This document shows positions 1 through 6,997 of a stretch of DNA of 7,739 bases, in pieces. The first letter of the stretch is position 1. Each line of letters opens with the position of its first letter. This stretch comes from Myxococcales bacterium (GTDB lineage Bacteria > Myxococcota_C > UBA6777): NCBI GenBank assembly GCA_027005175.1, contig JALTMC010000101.1, positions 1 to 7,739 on the forward strand, read 5' to 3'. Under the pieces are notes generated by a model. That model was not told the DNA's origin, did not search any database, and was given only the letters and a program-made list of their open reading frames with translations. The position numbers and the translations under genes were made by a program.

Positions 1-102
1 TCCAGTGACGCCGCCTTCTGGGCAGCCAAGATCAATGGATACAGCAGAATGAATACCATTCGCGAATCACATAAAGTGTTGCGTTTTTTTCTAACTGTTT
101 GA
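1..102 (+). other. Possible 3' end of an upstream gene (frame unresolved)
   Basis: This edge stretch is open in more than one frame. Plus frame 1 reads 33 codons from the window edge to a TGA at 100-102, only 8 nt before the kinase start at 111, which would suit an operon. Plus frame 2 reads 16 codons to a TGA at 50-52, which would place the stop just before the hairpin and T-run at 61-90. On the minus strand an ATG at 59-57 opens a hydrophobic, signal-peptide-like reading frame towards the window edge, but it has no Shine-Dalgarno sequence. None has recognisable homology in so few residues, and I cannot choose between them without upstream sequence. Confidence 0.25.
61..90 (+). terminator. 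Candidate intrinsic terminator upstream of the kinase cluster
   Basis: Bases 61-70 can pair with 76-83 as CGC/GCG, AA/TT and CAC/GTG. There are two single-base bulges (G64 and T67) and a five-base loop. Seven T residues (84-90) follow directly. The geometry fits a Rho-independent terminator for a gene ending at 52, but the bulges make the stem weak. If real, the kinase cluster needs a promoter after base 90, which would favour the later kinase start at 258. I saw no convincing promoter there. Confidence 0.33.
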
Positions 103-110
103 AGTAACTT

Positions 111-2246
111 ATGAACGAACCCACTTATCGACTTCAATTCAACGGATTGCATCCTATTGTAATCTCTGGTAACATTTGTGTTTATTATCGACAGAACAGG
201 TTGCACATACCTGGAAAAACGCCTAGTGCATTGGCAAAAGAGAGAAAGATTCCTGCTATGAGCAAAAAGAATCGTACTGAACTCCCTCAACTGCTCGTAG
301 AGCAAGATGTTGTAGCCTTCTCAAAAGCACCTTTTGTACCCATCCAATCCCCCTCAGGAAGTCATGTATCTGTTGAGATTATGGAAGGATTGTCACTGTT
401 ACATCAAGAGGATTCATCGGAGCAAGATGAATCTTGGGATGGTAAAACACCAGCATTCACTCCTGTCCCTGAGGGGGTTCTCACACCAAACGATAGAGAT
501 ACTTCCCACGATAAAATCATGGCTCCCTCATCGCTTGTCGGGAAGCGTGTTGCAAATCTGATTGTTCGAGAAGAACTGGGGCGCGGTGGGTTTGGTGCAG
601 TCTATCGGGCCGAACAACAGTATTTAAAACAGTCGTTTGCCTTGAAGGTGTTGCATCCAACCCAGCATAGTCAGGAGATGATCGATCGATTTGTTCGAGA
701 AGCCAAAGTGCTGTCGCAAATCAACCACAAACACATTGTCCGCTTCTTTGATTTTGGTCGGTTTCATTCCGGTGATTTCTATCTTGTTATGGAGTTCGTG
801 AAAGGCACTAGTTTAAGAGACTTCTGTTTACGAGAGAACCTCATGCCTTTGCCACGACTAATGAACATTATGGAACAGATCTGCGATGCTTTGTTTTTTA
901 TCCATCAGCAAAACCTGATTCACCGGGATCTTAAACCAGAAAACATTATGATTAATGTCGATAAGCATGGCAATGAACAGATCAAATTGTTTGATTTTGG
1001 CATCGCGGCTCTTTCCAGTGGTGAATCTGACCTCACACGTTCTGGTATCTTTATGGGTACACCTCAGTATGCTTCACCTGAACAAGTTCGTGGAAGTCGA
1101 GATTTGGATGCAAGAGCCGATCTTTATTCTCTTGGTATCATGCTCTACAAAATGCTCACAGGTGTTTATCCGATCGATGGTGACTCAGCCGTAGATATCG
1201 CCTTTTCACAAATCAATGTTGTGCCACCAGCTCTATACATATCCGCTACTTGGAAAACTTGGTCTCCTGCTTTGGAAGAATTTATCCAGATGACTCTGGA
1301 CAAAGATCCAGATAAGCGACCCTCCGATGCACAACAGTTTTGGCAAAAATGTTCCGCAGCACTCGCTCAGCAAAAGAAATACGAACAATTGGGAAATGAC
1401 TTAACAAAAGGACTTCCAATCCAAGCAGTGCGACGTTCACAACATGCAAAGGGTCTAGCCGAGGTCGATCATCTAAAAGCTCCCTCCCATCATCCTCCTC
1501 CTCAACAAAAACCCTCAATGAAAAGTTTCTATGTTTCCACAGCCATTGCCCTTTTGAGTGTGGTCCTACTCGGAGGTGGAGTGTATGGTTGGTTACAAAT
1601 TGGTCCAAGAAAAGCGAAAAAGAAAGCCCCTGGCAAGCGAGTTCTGCAATCCAAGCGGAAAGCCTCTGGCAAGCGAGTTCTGCAATCCAAGCGGAAAGCC
1701 TCTGGCAAGCGAGTTCTGCAATCCAAGCGGAAAGCCCCTGCAAGCATTTTATCACCAGCAAAAATCAAGGTGAAATTTCAATCAAATCCCACAAACGCTT
1801 TACTCTTTATGAATGGTCAACAAAGAGGTTGGACTCCGATTGTACTTCAAGGAGCCAAGAATCAATCTGTTCAGATTCGGCTCTCCTTAAAAGGCCACCA
1901 AGTTCTAACAACAACTTATACCTTCTTACCAGGAAAGCAGTCATCCCAAACATTTAAATTGCAGACGATTGAGACAGTTCCAAAAAGAAAGTTGGTTCCA
2001 AGAAAGAGGTACCGGGCAAATCGAAGTCAGCATGTGCGACTCACACTTCGGACAATTCCTTCCGGAGCACAGATATGGCTCAACGGAAAGAACGTCGGTC
2101 GGTCGCCTTTGAGGCTACAAAAGCGACTAGGACAGCTCCTTCGTTTGCGGTTTCGGAAAAAAGGATATCTGGCTAAGAAAGCGAGTCATCGTGTCTCTCG
2201 TTCTCAAAAAGTCCTCACACATAAGCTTGTAGTCGATCCTTTTTAA
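111..2246 (+). CDS. Transmembrane Ser/Thr protein kinase with two C-terminal PEGA domains
   Basis: A 711-residue Hanks-type kinase that phosphorylates Ser/Thr from the cytoplasmic side of the inner membrane. Residues 1-145 are unassigned. The kinase domain spans about 150-412, with glycine loop GRGGFGAV (157-164), ATP lysine K179, helix-C E197, HRDLKPEN (271-278), DFG (295-297) and SPE (322-324), so it should be active. Activation-loop S/T candidates include S306, T309, S311 and T317. One membrane helix lies at about 473-495. After it come a very basic linker with three 12-residue repeats (508-543) and two PEGA-like beta domains (about 551-618 and 642-707), predicted periplasmic. Weak SD GAAG (101-104) precedes ATG 111. 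An in-frame ATG at 258 (residue 50) follows a purine tract and is a real alternative start. First gene of a three-gene cluster. Its substrate and ligand are not visible. Confidence 0.93.
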   Translation: MNEPTYRLQFNGLHPIVISGNICVYYRQNRLHIPGKTPSALAKERKIPAMSKKNRTELPQLLVEQDVVAFSKAPFVPIQSPSGSHVSVEIMEGLSLLHQEDSSEQDESWDGKTPAFTPVPEGVLTPNDRDTSHDKIMAPSSLVGKRVANLIVREELGRGGFGAVYRAEQQYLKQSFALKVLHPTQHSQEMIDRFVREAKVLSQINHKHIVRFFDFGRFHSGDFYLVMEFVKGTSLRDFCLRENLMPLPRLMNIMEQICDALFFIHQQNLIHRDLKPENIMINVDKHGNEQIKLFDFGIAALSSGESDLTRSGIFMGTPQYASPEQVRGSRDLDARADLYSLGIMLYKMLTGVYPIDGDSAVDIAFSQINVVPPALYISATWKTWSPALEEFIQMTLDKDPDKRPSDAQQFWQKCSAALAQQKKYEQLGNDLTKGLPIQAVRRSQHAKGLAEVDHLKAPSHHPPPQQKPSMKSFYVSTAIALLSVVLLGGGVYGWLQIGPRKAKKKAPGKRVLQSKRKASGKRVLQSKRKASGKRVLQSKRKAPASILSPAKIKVKFQSNPTNALLFMNGQQRGWTPIVLQGAKNQSVQIRLSLKGHQVLTTTYTFLPGKQSSQTFKLQTIETVPKRKLVPRKRYRANRSQHVRLTLRTIPSGAQIWLNGKNVGRSPLRLQKRLGQLLRLRFRKKGYLAKKASHRVSRSQKVLTHKLVVDPF
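1632..1739 (+). repeat. Three tandem 36-bp repeats coding a basic linker
   Basis: Three head-to-tail copies (1632-1667, 1668-1703, 1704-1739) each encode GKRVLQSKRKA followed by S or P. The only difference I see is in the last codon of copy 3 (CCT instead of TCT). Near-identity including synonymous positions points to recent slippage or unequal recombination rather than old protein-level duplication. The array lies in frame in the first kinase, between the membrane helix and the first PEGA domain. It contributes five Lys/Arg per unit, so copy number changes both spacer length and charge. Confidence 0.95.
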
Positions 2247-2258
2247 ACAGGTGATAGC

Positions 2259-3485
2259 ATGTTAATTTGCAGTAATAGCCTGGGCATGTTGGGTGTCTTG
2301 TTGAGTTTGCATTTCTTTTTTGCACACACCAACATTGCAGAAGCAAATTCGTACAAAACGCTCTTATATGAAGCCAAGAATTTCTATGTTGCTGGTGTGG
2401 ATTCGAAGTCCCAAAAACGCTATGCAGAGGCTCTTCGTGCGTTTGCAACGTCTGCTCAAAAGATGAACCTTACCACAGCATTAAAGCTATCCTCTCCCCA
2501 ACATGCAAAGGTTCGCAAAATTCGTATAACACTTTGGAAGTTTATACAAGAAAGCCTGACAAGGCTTCAGCAACCGCAGAATCATATGTCGATTCTGCGG
2601 TTACTTAGTCAGGAGATAGCAACGGCACGAAAGAAGATTTACTCGCCAAGGGAGAAGAAAGTTCTCACGGTTCTACAGCTACGTCTTTGGGTTTTGATGG
2701 CACGAATTCATCGAACAAGAAAGGAACATTGGTCGACCTATCAATTGAGTCGTAGGATCACCAAACTCCAGATCCCTACTGGTACAGTTATCACTTTCAA
2801 GCGAATCAAGCAGCAAGCAATGGGGTGGATGAAACAAGCAAAACCAAAGATTCAGGTAGAAGTACGGGTCATCTCTAGTCCAAAGGGTGGAACAGTACAA
2901 ATCACAGACAGCGAAGGAAACAAAGTAACAGGTCGCACACCTTATGTTGGGCGAGTTGCTCCTGGAAAATTGTCCCTTGTCTTGTCGATGATTGGATTTC
3001 ATCCAAAGAAGGAAGCGATGCGTGGAGCCCCCGGTGCGAAGATCGTGTTCTCCCATACCTTCCAGAAAAAACAAAAGCCCCGTGTTTTTGTCGCTCAAGT
3101 CAAACGCACCAAGCCCTTTGTCCAGCTCAAGCACCCCTCTGTAAAAACTTCTCGACCGATGACAATTGGTGCTTATACAACACTAGGTTTGGGAGTGGCA
3201 TTTGGTGTTATAGGGGGGGCCTTCCTTGCAGTCGCTGCTGAAAAGCTCCACCAAGGAGTGGGAAACCCTGATCCGACAAAAGGTAAGCAACTTCTTCAAG
3301 AAGAATCAACATTCAGGACTTTGGCGATAGTATCTTTTGTAGCAGCAGCTCCAACTCTGGTTACAAGTATCACATTTTTTGTTCTGCGTAAACGCAACGT
3401 GACTACAACATCTCAAACAAAATGGCCTGGACCCACTCGAACACAAAAATCTATCGTACTGTATTCGATGAGCGAGAACCAGTGA
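2259..3485 (+). CDS. Exported PEGA-domain protein with two C-terminal membrane helices
   Basis: A 408-residue protein with no catalytic motif. Residues 1-29 form a hydrophobic export signal ending AEA, a plausible signal peptidase I site, although the n-region lacks Lys/Arg. A helical, TPR-like segment follows (about 32-70), then a basic helical stretch to about 195. One PEGA-like domain lies at about 200-267, with SPKGG, GRTPYVG, APG and a later GF. Two hydrophobic helices (about 302-325 and 354-376) are joined by a short polar loop, so the body and tail should be periplasmic with the loop cytoplasmic. AGGTGA (2249-2254) sits 4 nt before the ATG. It starts 12 nt after the first kinase stops and ends 22 nt before the second kinase starts, so co-transcription is very likely. 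I infer an envelope sensor or scaffold serving one or both kinases. The molecular role is unproven. Confidence 0.85.
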   Translation: MLICSNSLGMLGVLLSLHFFFAHTNIAEANSYKTLLYEAKNFYVAGVDSKSQKRYAEALRAFATSAQKMNLTTALKLSSPQHAKVRKIRITLWKFIQESLTRLQQPQNHMSILRLLSQEIATARKKIYSPREKKVLTVLQLRLWVLMARIHRTRKEHWSTYQLSRRITKLQIPTGTVITFKRIKQQAMGWMKQAKPKIQVEVRVISSPKGGTVQITDSEGNKVTGRTPYVGRVAPGKLSLVLSMIGFHPKKEAMRGAPGAKIVFSHTFQKKQKPRVFVAQVKRTKPFVQLKHPSVKTSRPMTIGAYTTLGLGVAFGVIGGAFLAVAAEKLHQGVGNPDPTKGKQLLQEESTFRTLAIVSFVAAAPTLVTSITFFVLRKRNVTTTSQTKWPGPTRTQKSIVLYSMSENQ

Positions 3486-3494
3486 ATCCGTAGT

Positions 3495-3499
3495 GGAGG
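3495..3499 (+). promoter_or_regulatory. Strong Shine-Dalgarno that fixes the second kinase start
   Basis: GGAGG at 3495-3499 is 8 nt before ATG 3508. An in-frame GTG at 3493 would give a five-residue longer protein, but it overlaps this site and has no SD of its own. The ATG at 3508 is therefore preferred. Confidence 0.8.
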
Positions 3500-3507
3500 A
3501 ATATGCG

Positions 3508-4800
3508 ATGTTAGGTGTTGAATGTTCTTTGTGTCACTATAGCAACCCTCCTCAGTTAGAGTATTGTCAGCATTGTCAAGCGCACCTGACCTCTTCCCCT
3601 ATTGAACAAAGCGAAGTGGACGCATCCACGGTTCGTATGACACTGGATGTCTCCAGTGGTTCGATCCTTGAAGAACACCATCTCCAAGAAGACAACTTTG
3701 CGGAAGGCTTTTCTTCTGTAACAAGAAAGACCGATCCAATGCTCGGACAAGTTCTCGGGAACTTTCGTATTGTGAATAAGATTGGTGCTGGTGGATTTGG
3801 CTCTATTTACGAGGTCAAACACATCCATCTTGACGAATCGTTTGCTGTCAAGATTATGAAGCTGGGGCACCAACCTGAGCTTAAAATGCAAGAGCGATTC
3901 CAACGTGAAGCAAAAGCTCTACTCAAGCTTAAACATGAAAATGTTGTAGGTCTTTCAGATTTTGGAACCTTTGACAATCATAATAGTTTCTATCTGGTGA
4001 TGGAGCTTCTCAAAGGACAAAGTCTACAAGAGGCCATCAAGGCACAAGAATCATTTTCTCTCGATCGTATCGGTCGGTTGTTCAAACAGATATGTTCCAT
4101 GCTTCACTTTGCTCATAGCAAAGGGATTGTTCATCGAGATCTAAAACCCGGCAATATCTTTTTGGTACAGGATGGATTTCATCACGACTGGGTGAAAGTT
4201 CTTGACTTTGGTATCGCCACCATGTTCGACGATGAAAAAACCCTTACGCTAAGCGGAATGACGTTAGGCAGTCCATATTACCTATCACCAGAGCAAGCCA
4301 AAGGACAGTCTCGCGATGTGGATGGCAGAGCCGATCTGTACTCACTTGGCATCATTTTCTTTCAACTCCTCACAGGGGAGTTACCCTTCAAAGGGAGTGA
4401 AATAGAACTCTACGCTCAACACATGATGGCTCCTCCTCCCATTCTCAAAGAAGTCTTTCCTCAGCAGTCTTGGGCACCAAAGCTACAAGCCTTTTTGGAT
4501 CGTGCCATGGCCAAACAAAAATTGGATCGCCATAATAATGCCTTTGAGTTTTGGGCAGAATGTGAAAGAGCACTCGAAGCGCAACGACAACTCCTCCACG
4601 AGTCTGAAGAAAGCGGTGCCGTAACAGTCAGATTCGACTTCAAAGAACTTCCTTCGATAGCCTATCCTGTGACACTCCCCGATCCAAAGCCTGCATTGCA
4701 ACAGTCTCTATCTCCATTCAAGTGGGGCAAGGGCATTGCAGTTGGTCTTGCAGGTCTACTTTTGTTTGGATTGGGTATTCTCTTGTTGCGATTCTTATGA
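3508..4800 (+). CDS. Zinc-ribbon Ser/Thr protein kinase with a C-terminal membrane anchor
   Basis: A 430-residue Hanks-type kinase (numbered from ATG 3508). The N-terminus has C6-x2-C9 and C20-x2-C23, a zinc-ribbon-like knuckle often seen at the start of such kinases. An acidic linker runs to about residue 80. The kinase domain spans about 87-350 with glycine loop GAGGFG (93-98), ATP lysine K115, helix-C E134, HRDLKPGN (209-216), DFG (233-235) and SPE (260-262). All core catalytic residues are present. A Pro-containing linker leads to one hydrophobic helix (about 408-428) with almost nothing after it, so the protein is tail-anchored with a cytoplasmic catalytic domain and no periplasmic sensor. 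Third gene of the cluster, after the exported PEGA protein, which could supply the missing sensing part (inference). It shares overall motif layout with the first kinase but is clearly diverged from it. Substrate unknown. Confidence 0.93.
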   Translation: MLGVECSLCHYSNPPQLEYCQHCQAHLTSSPIEQSEVDASTVRMTLDVSSGSILEEHHLQEDNFAEGFSSVTRKTDPMLGQVLGNFRIVNKIGAGGFGSIYEVKHIHLDESFAVKIMKLGHQPELKMQERFQREAKALLKLKHENVVGLSDFGTFDNHNSFYLVMELLKGQSLQEAIKAQESFSLDRIGRLFKQICSMLHFAHSKGIVHRDLKPGNIFLVQDGFHHDWVKVLDFGIATMFDDEKTLTLSGMTLGSPYYLSPEQAKGQSRDVDGRADLYSLGIIFFQLLTGELPFKGSEIELYAQHMMAPPPILKEVFPQQSWAPKLQAFLDRAMAKQKLDRHNNAFEFWAECERALEAQRQLLHESEESGAVTVRFDFKELPSIAYPVTLPDPKPALQQSLSPFKWGKGIAVGLAGLLLFGLGILLLRFL

Positions 4801-4877
4801 GTCCCTCTGTTCTCAATGCATTCATCGAACGACAGGGGTTGCGTCGTCTACAAGCACTGTCTGATACATTTACCTGA
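4797..4877 (+). other. Possible 26-codon ORF overlapping the second kinase stop
   Basis: ATG 4797-4799 overlaps the kinase TGA (4798-4800) as ATGA, the typical translational-coupling arrangement. It reads 26 codons to TGA 4875-4877. There is no Shine-Dalgarno sequence and the peptide (starting MSPSVLNAF) is unrecognised. It could be a coupled small protein, the stump of a lost fourth gene, or chance. Its stop abuts a candidate terminator hairpin. Confidence 0.2.
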
Positions 4878-4913
4878 GTGCTTTCACGCACACAGCAAAT
4901 CACTCCACTTTTT
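4876..4913 (+). terminator. Candidate terminator of the kinase cluster
   Basis: GAGTG (4876-4880) pairs with CACTC (4901-4905). After one mismatch, TTT (4882-4884) pairs with AAA (4897-4899), leaving a 12-base loop. A short T5 run follows at 4909-4913, three bases after the stem. It sits between the convergent kinase and FGE-like genes. The stem is modest and the T-run short, so this is a weak prediction. Confidence 0.3.
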
Positions 4914-4916
4914 GAG

Positions 4917-6893
4917 TCAAGGCCTCGTTTTGACCAGACGAAAGCCGATGTTGTTGTTACGAGTAATTGGTGCGTAATTGAGACGGTCAGCGGCTCGTAT
5001 CCCAATACTGCTGTTAAAGCCACCGCCTCGAATAACCCGATTCGATCCAGTGGCGGGACCAATTGGATCAGAAGCTGGTGAGCTTGCATAGAATGTGATT
5101 AAATATCGGTCGTAGGTCCACTCCCAGATATTCCCTAGGATATCGTAGAGACCCCAGGCATTTGGTGTTTTGCCACCCACAGGATGGGGCTTGTTTCCCG
5201 AATTCCCAAAATGCCAGGAGATATCATTGATCGGGCCATAGCGTATCTGATAAGTGGTCGCTCCCGCGCGAGCGGCATATTCAAATTCAGCTTCTGTTGG
5301 CAAACGCCAGCCCTTGCAGGAGAGATATCCGTTGTGAGATGTAGCACTACATCTCACGCTGCTACCGGTACCTGTGCAGGTAAAGCACTGAGTCAGACCT
5401 TGCTTCTTAGAAAGAGCGTTGGCATAGGCTGCCGACTCGTGCCAGTTCACATTATCTATCGGGCAATTGCCCCCGCAGCTGCTAAACTTTGAAGGGTTGT
5501 AGAGCATCAGTACTTTGAAGTCCTTCTGAGTAACTTCGAAGGTTTGCATAAAGAACGAGCGAGTAAGGTTCACCTTGTGTTGAGGCCCCTCATCGGTGTG
5601 TCGTCCAGACTCTCCTGCCGGAGAGCCCATCGTAAAGCTACCTGCTTTTATCAGCACGCAAATACCTTCATCGACTTGGCCATCACAGTCATTGTCCCTA
5701 GCGTCACACTTTGACTCGATTACTTCATACGAAGGAGCTTTGCTTTGGTAGTTGGTTGTCTTACAGGGGAGCCAGCTCTTGGTCCCACCGCAAATCTGGA
5801 TCGCTCCCTTACAGACGCCCTTTTGTTTTCTACATTTGGGTGGAGTCAGACCATTGTCGACTTGGCCATCGCAGTCGTTGTCCAGACCATCGCACTTGGC
5901 TTCAGGATTTTGGTACTCTTTGCTGTGGGTCTGAAAGATCGTGGGTCCGCAGGAGGTCCAGCCATTTTTTCCGTCGCATTTTTTGACTGCGCCCTTGCAG
6001 ACACCCTCCTGATTGCTACATTTGGGTGGAGTCAGACCATTGTCGACTTGGCCATCGCAGTCGTTGTCCAGACCATCGCACTTGGCTTCAGGATTTTGGT
6101 ACTCTTTGCTGTGGGTCTGAAAGATCATGGGTCCGCAGGAGGTCCAGCCATTTTTTCCGTCGCATTTTTTGACTGCGCCCTTGCAGACACCCTTCTGATT
6201 TGTACAAGGGGGTGCTTTAAGTCCTTCGTCGATTTTGCCGTCACAGTCGTCGTCCTCGCCGTTGCAATTTTCCGTTTTGGGCTTGACTTCACCAACACAA
6301 GCACCCCAGCTACCGTTGCTGTCGCAGATCTGTTCGCCAGCCTTGCAGTCAGCGATACCCTGGGTGCCGGTGGGTCCGCTATAACATGACTGCTTTGTGC
6401 CCGTCTTACATCTGAGGTCAGTATCGCGCTCTGCTTTGAGGTCAGTATCGCGCTCTGCTTTGAGGTCAGTATCGCGCTCTGGTGAGGGTTCATCGTAAAC
6501 ACTCTCTCTCTCCTGAATCGGCTCGCCAGGTTCCGGTATGATGTCCGGCTTCGCTGCGGTGTCGAATTCTAGCGTGCGCTCGGGGACCTCACCGGTAACC
6601 TTCTCTTTCGAAGCATCTGGAAAAACGACAGCATCCGGCTTATCGGTCTGCTTCTCTCCCGCCACACACAACGCGGGATAAGGCGGGTCTGGATTTATGC
6701 GACAAATCATTCCTGAGGGGCAATCGTTGTGACCTTGACGACAGGAGCGACATGCCCGAGAGACACAAAAGGGCCTCGATGGCATACAATCTGTGTGCAC
6801 CTCACACTCCAAGCTCACGCAGCTAAGACCCCACAAGCTGAAGCACAGGAAGAAGCAAATCACGTAAATGAAACAGACTGACTTATTGTGCAT
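4917..6893 (-). CDS. Exported protein with MopE-type metal-binding motifs and a cysteine-less FGE-like domain
   Basis: A 658-residue protein. Residues 1-24 are a hydrophobic signal segment. C25 after GLS could be a lipidation cysteine, but the lipobox is poor. A cysteine-rich head (25-76) and an acidic, Pro-rich linker (77-162) with three ERDTDL repeats follow. Four MopE-type motifs, C-x6-C-DG with D-x-D-x-D-G-like acidic runs, start at C210, C272, C334 and C396, likely divalent-metal/Ca2+ binding. Residues 412-656 are an FGE/SUMF1-type domain with WRLPTEAEFEYAARAG (529-544), GNIWEW and a C-terminal GFRLVK. Where true FGE carries its cysteine pair after RGGSW, this protein has RGGGFNSSIGIRAADR and no cysteine, so formylglycine-generating activity is unlikely. 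SD GGAGGT (6907-6902) lies 8 nt before the ATG. Convergent with the kinase cluster, so not co-transcribed. Probable cell-surface or secreted binding protein (inference). Confidence 0.9.
   Translation of the reverse strand: MHNKSVCFIYVICFFLCFSLWGLSCVSLECEVHTDCMPSRPFCVSRACRSCRQGHNDCPSGMICRINPDPPYPALCVAGEKQTDKPDAVVFPDASKEKVTGEVPERTLEFDTAAKPDIIPEPGEPIQERESVYDEPSPERDTDLKAERDTDLKAERDTDLRCKTGTKQSCYSGPTGTQGIADCKAGEQICDSNGSWGACVGEVKPKTENCNGEDDDCDGKIDEGLKAPPCTNQKGVCKGAVKKCDGKNGWTSCGPMIFQTHSKEYQNPEAKCDGLDNDCDGQVDNGLTPPKCSNQEGVCKGAVKKCDGKNGWTSCGPTIFQTHSKEYQNPEAKCDGLDNDCDGQVDNGLTPPKCRKQKGVCKGAIQICGGTKSWLPCKTTNYQSKAPSYEVIESKCDARDNDCDGQVDEGICVLIKAGSFTMGSPAGESGRHTDEGPQHKVNLTRSFFMQTFEVTQKDFKVLMLYNPSKFSSCGGNCPIDNVNWHESAAYANALSKKQGLTQCFTCTGTGSSVRCSATSHNGYLSCKGWRLPTEAEFEYAARAGATTYQIRYGPINDISWHFGNSGNKPHPVGGKTPNAWGLYDILGNIWEWTYDRYLITFYASSPASDPIGPATGSNRVIRGGGFNSSIGIRAADRLNYAPITRNNNIGFRLVKTRP
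5830..6193 (-). repeat. 186-bp tandem duplication of a MopE-type module
   Basis: Bases 5830-6007 and 6016-6193 match at a fixed offset of 186 bp. Over 178 bp I find one difference (G5941 versus A6127). It changes the protein (Thr318 versus Met256) within an otherwise identical block of two 62-residue modules. A third module, encoded at lower coordinates, keeps only the cysteine framework. The two copies therefore come from a recent duplication or are kept alike by gene conversion. Confidence 0.95.
6414..6481 (-). repeat. 24-bp tandem repeat in the acidic linker
   Basis: Two full identical 24-bp units (6414-6437 and 6438-6461) and 20 bp of a third (6462-6481) encode three ERDTDL blocks (residues 139-161) in the exported FGE-like protein. 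The period is a multiple of three, so copy number can change without breaking the frame. Identity at the DNA level marks recent expansion. Confidence 0.93.
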
Positions 6894-6901
6894 AGCCCAG
6901 C

Positions 6902-6907
6902 ACCTCC
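6902..6907 (-). promoter_or_regulatory. Ribosome binding site of the FGE-like gene
   Basis: Read on the minus strand, GGAGGT lies 8 nt before ATG 6893-6891. It is a near-ideal Shine-Dalgarno and supports this start and the predicted signal peptide. Confidence 0.8.
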
Positions 6908-6969
6908 CAAAAGTAGCTAATAGGCTTCCAGTAAAAGAAATTTATGCTTGAAAAAAGTAGAAAAAAAAC

Positions 6970-6997
6970 AGTATATTGCCTCTTTTTGTTTAACTAA
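6970..6997 (-). promoter_or_regulatory. Tentative promoter of the FGE-like gene
   Basis: On the minus strand TATACT (6975-6970) is a good -10 match. TTAGTT (6997-6992) sits 16 bp upstream but is a poor -35. The predicted start would fall in a T-rich leader (runs of T8 and T6 on the minus strand) about 70 nt before the start codon. This is based on sequence likeness only; the AT-rich context raises the chance of a false match. Confidence 0.3.

Noticed and set aside
1282-1761. A 159-codon minus-strand ORF with repeated RLSAWIAELACQ units
   Set aside because: It is antisense to the kinase 1 C-terminal lobe, membrane helix and 36-bp array; its repeats are only the complement of that array.
4801-4850. 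Inverted repeat CCCTCTGT / ACAGGGG after the second kinase
   Set aside because: It has a bulge, a wobble pair, a loop of about 21 bases and no following T-run, so it is not a credible terminator.
5745-6389. A 214-codon plus-strand ORF that looks like a repeated multi-helix membrane protein
   Set aside because: It is exactly antisense to the MopE-type repeats. Complementing Asp/Asn-rich codons gives Val/Ile/Leu codons, and its repeats mirror the 186-bp duplication. There is no SD sequence, and the minus strand has clear domain homology.
5830-6481. Regularly spaced repeats that could suggest a CRISPR array
   Set aside because: The repeats are head-to-tail copies in a coding frame with no unique spacers between short repeats, the periods differ (186 and 24 bp), and there are no cas genes.
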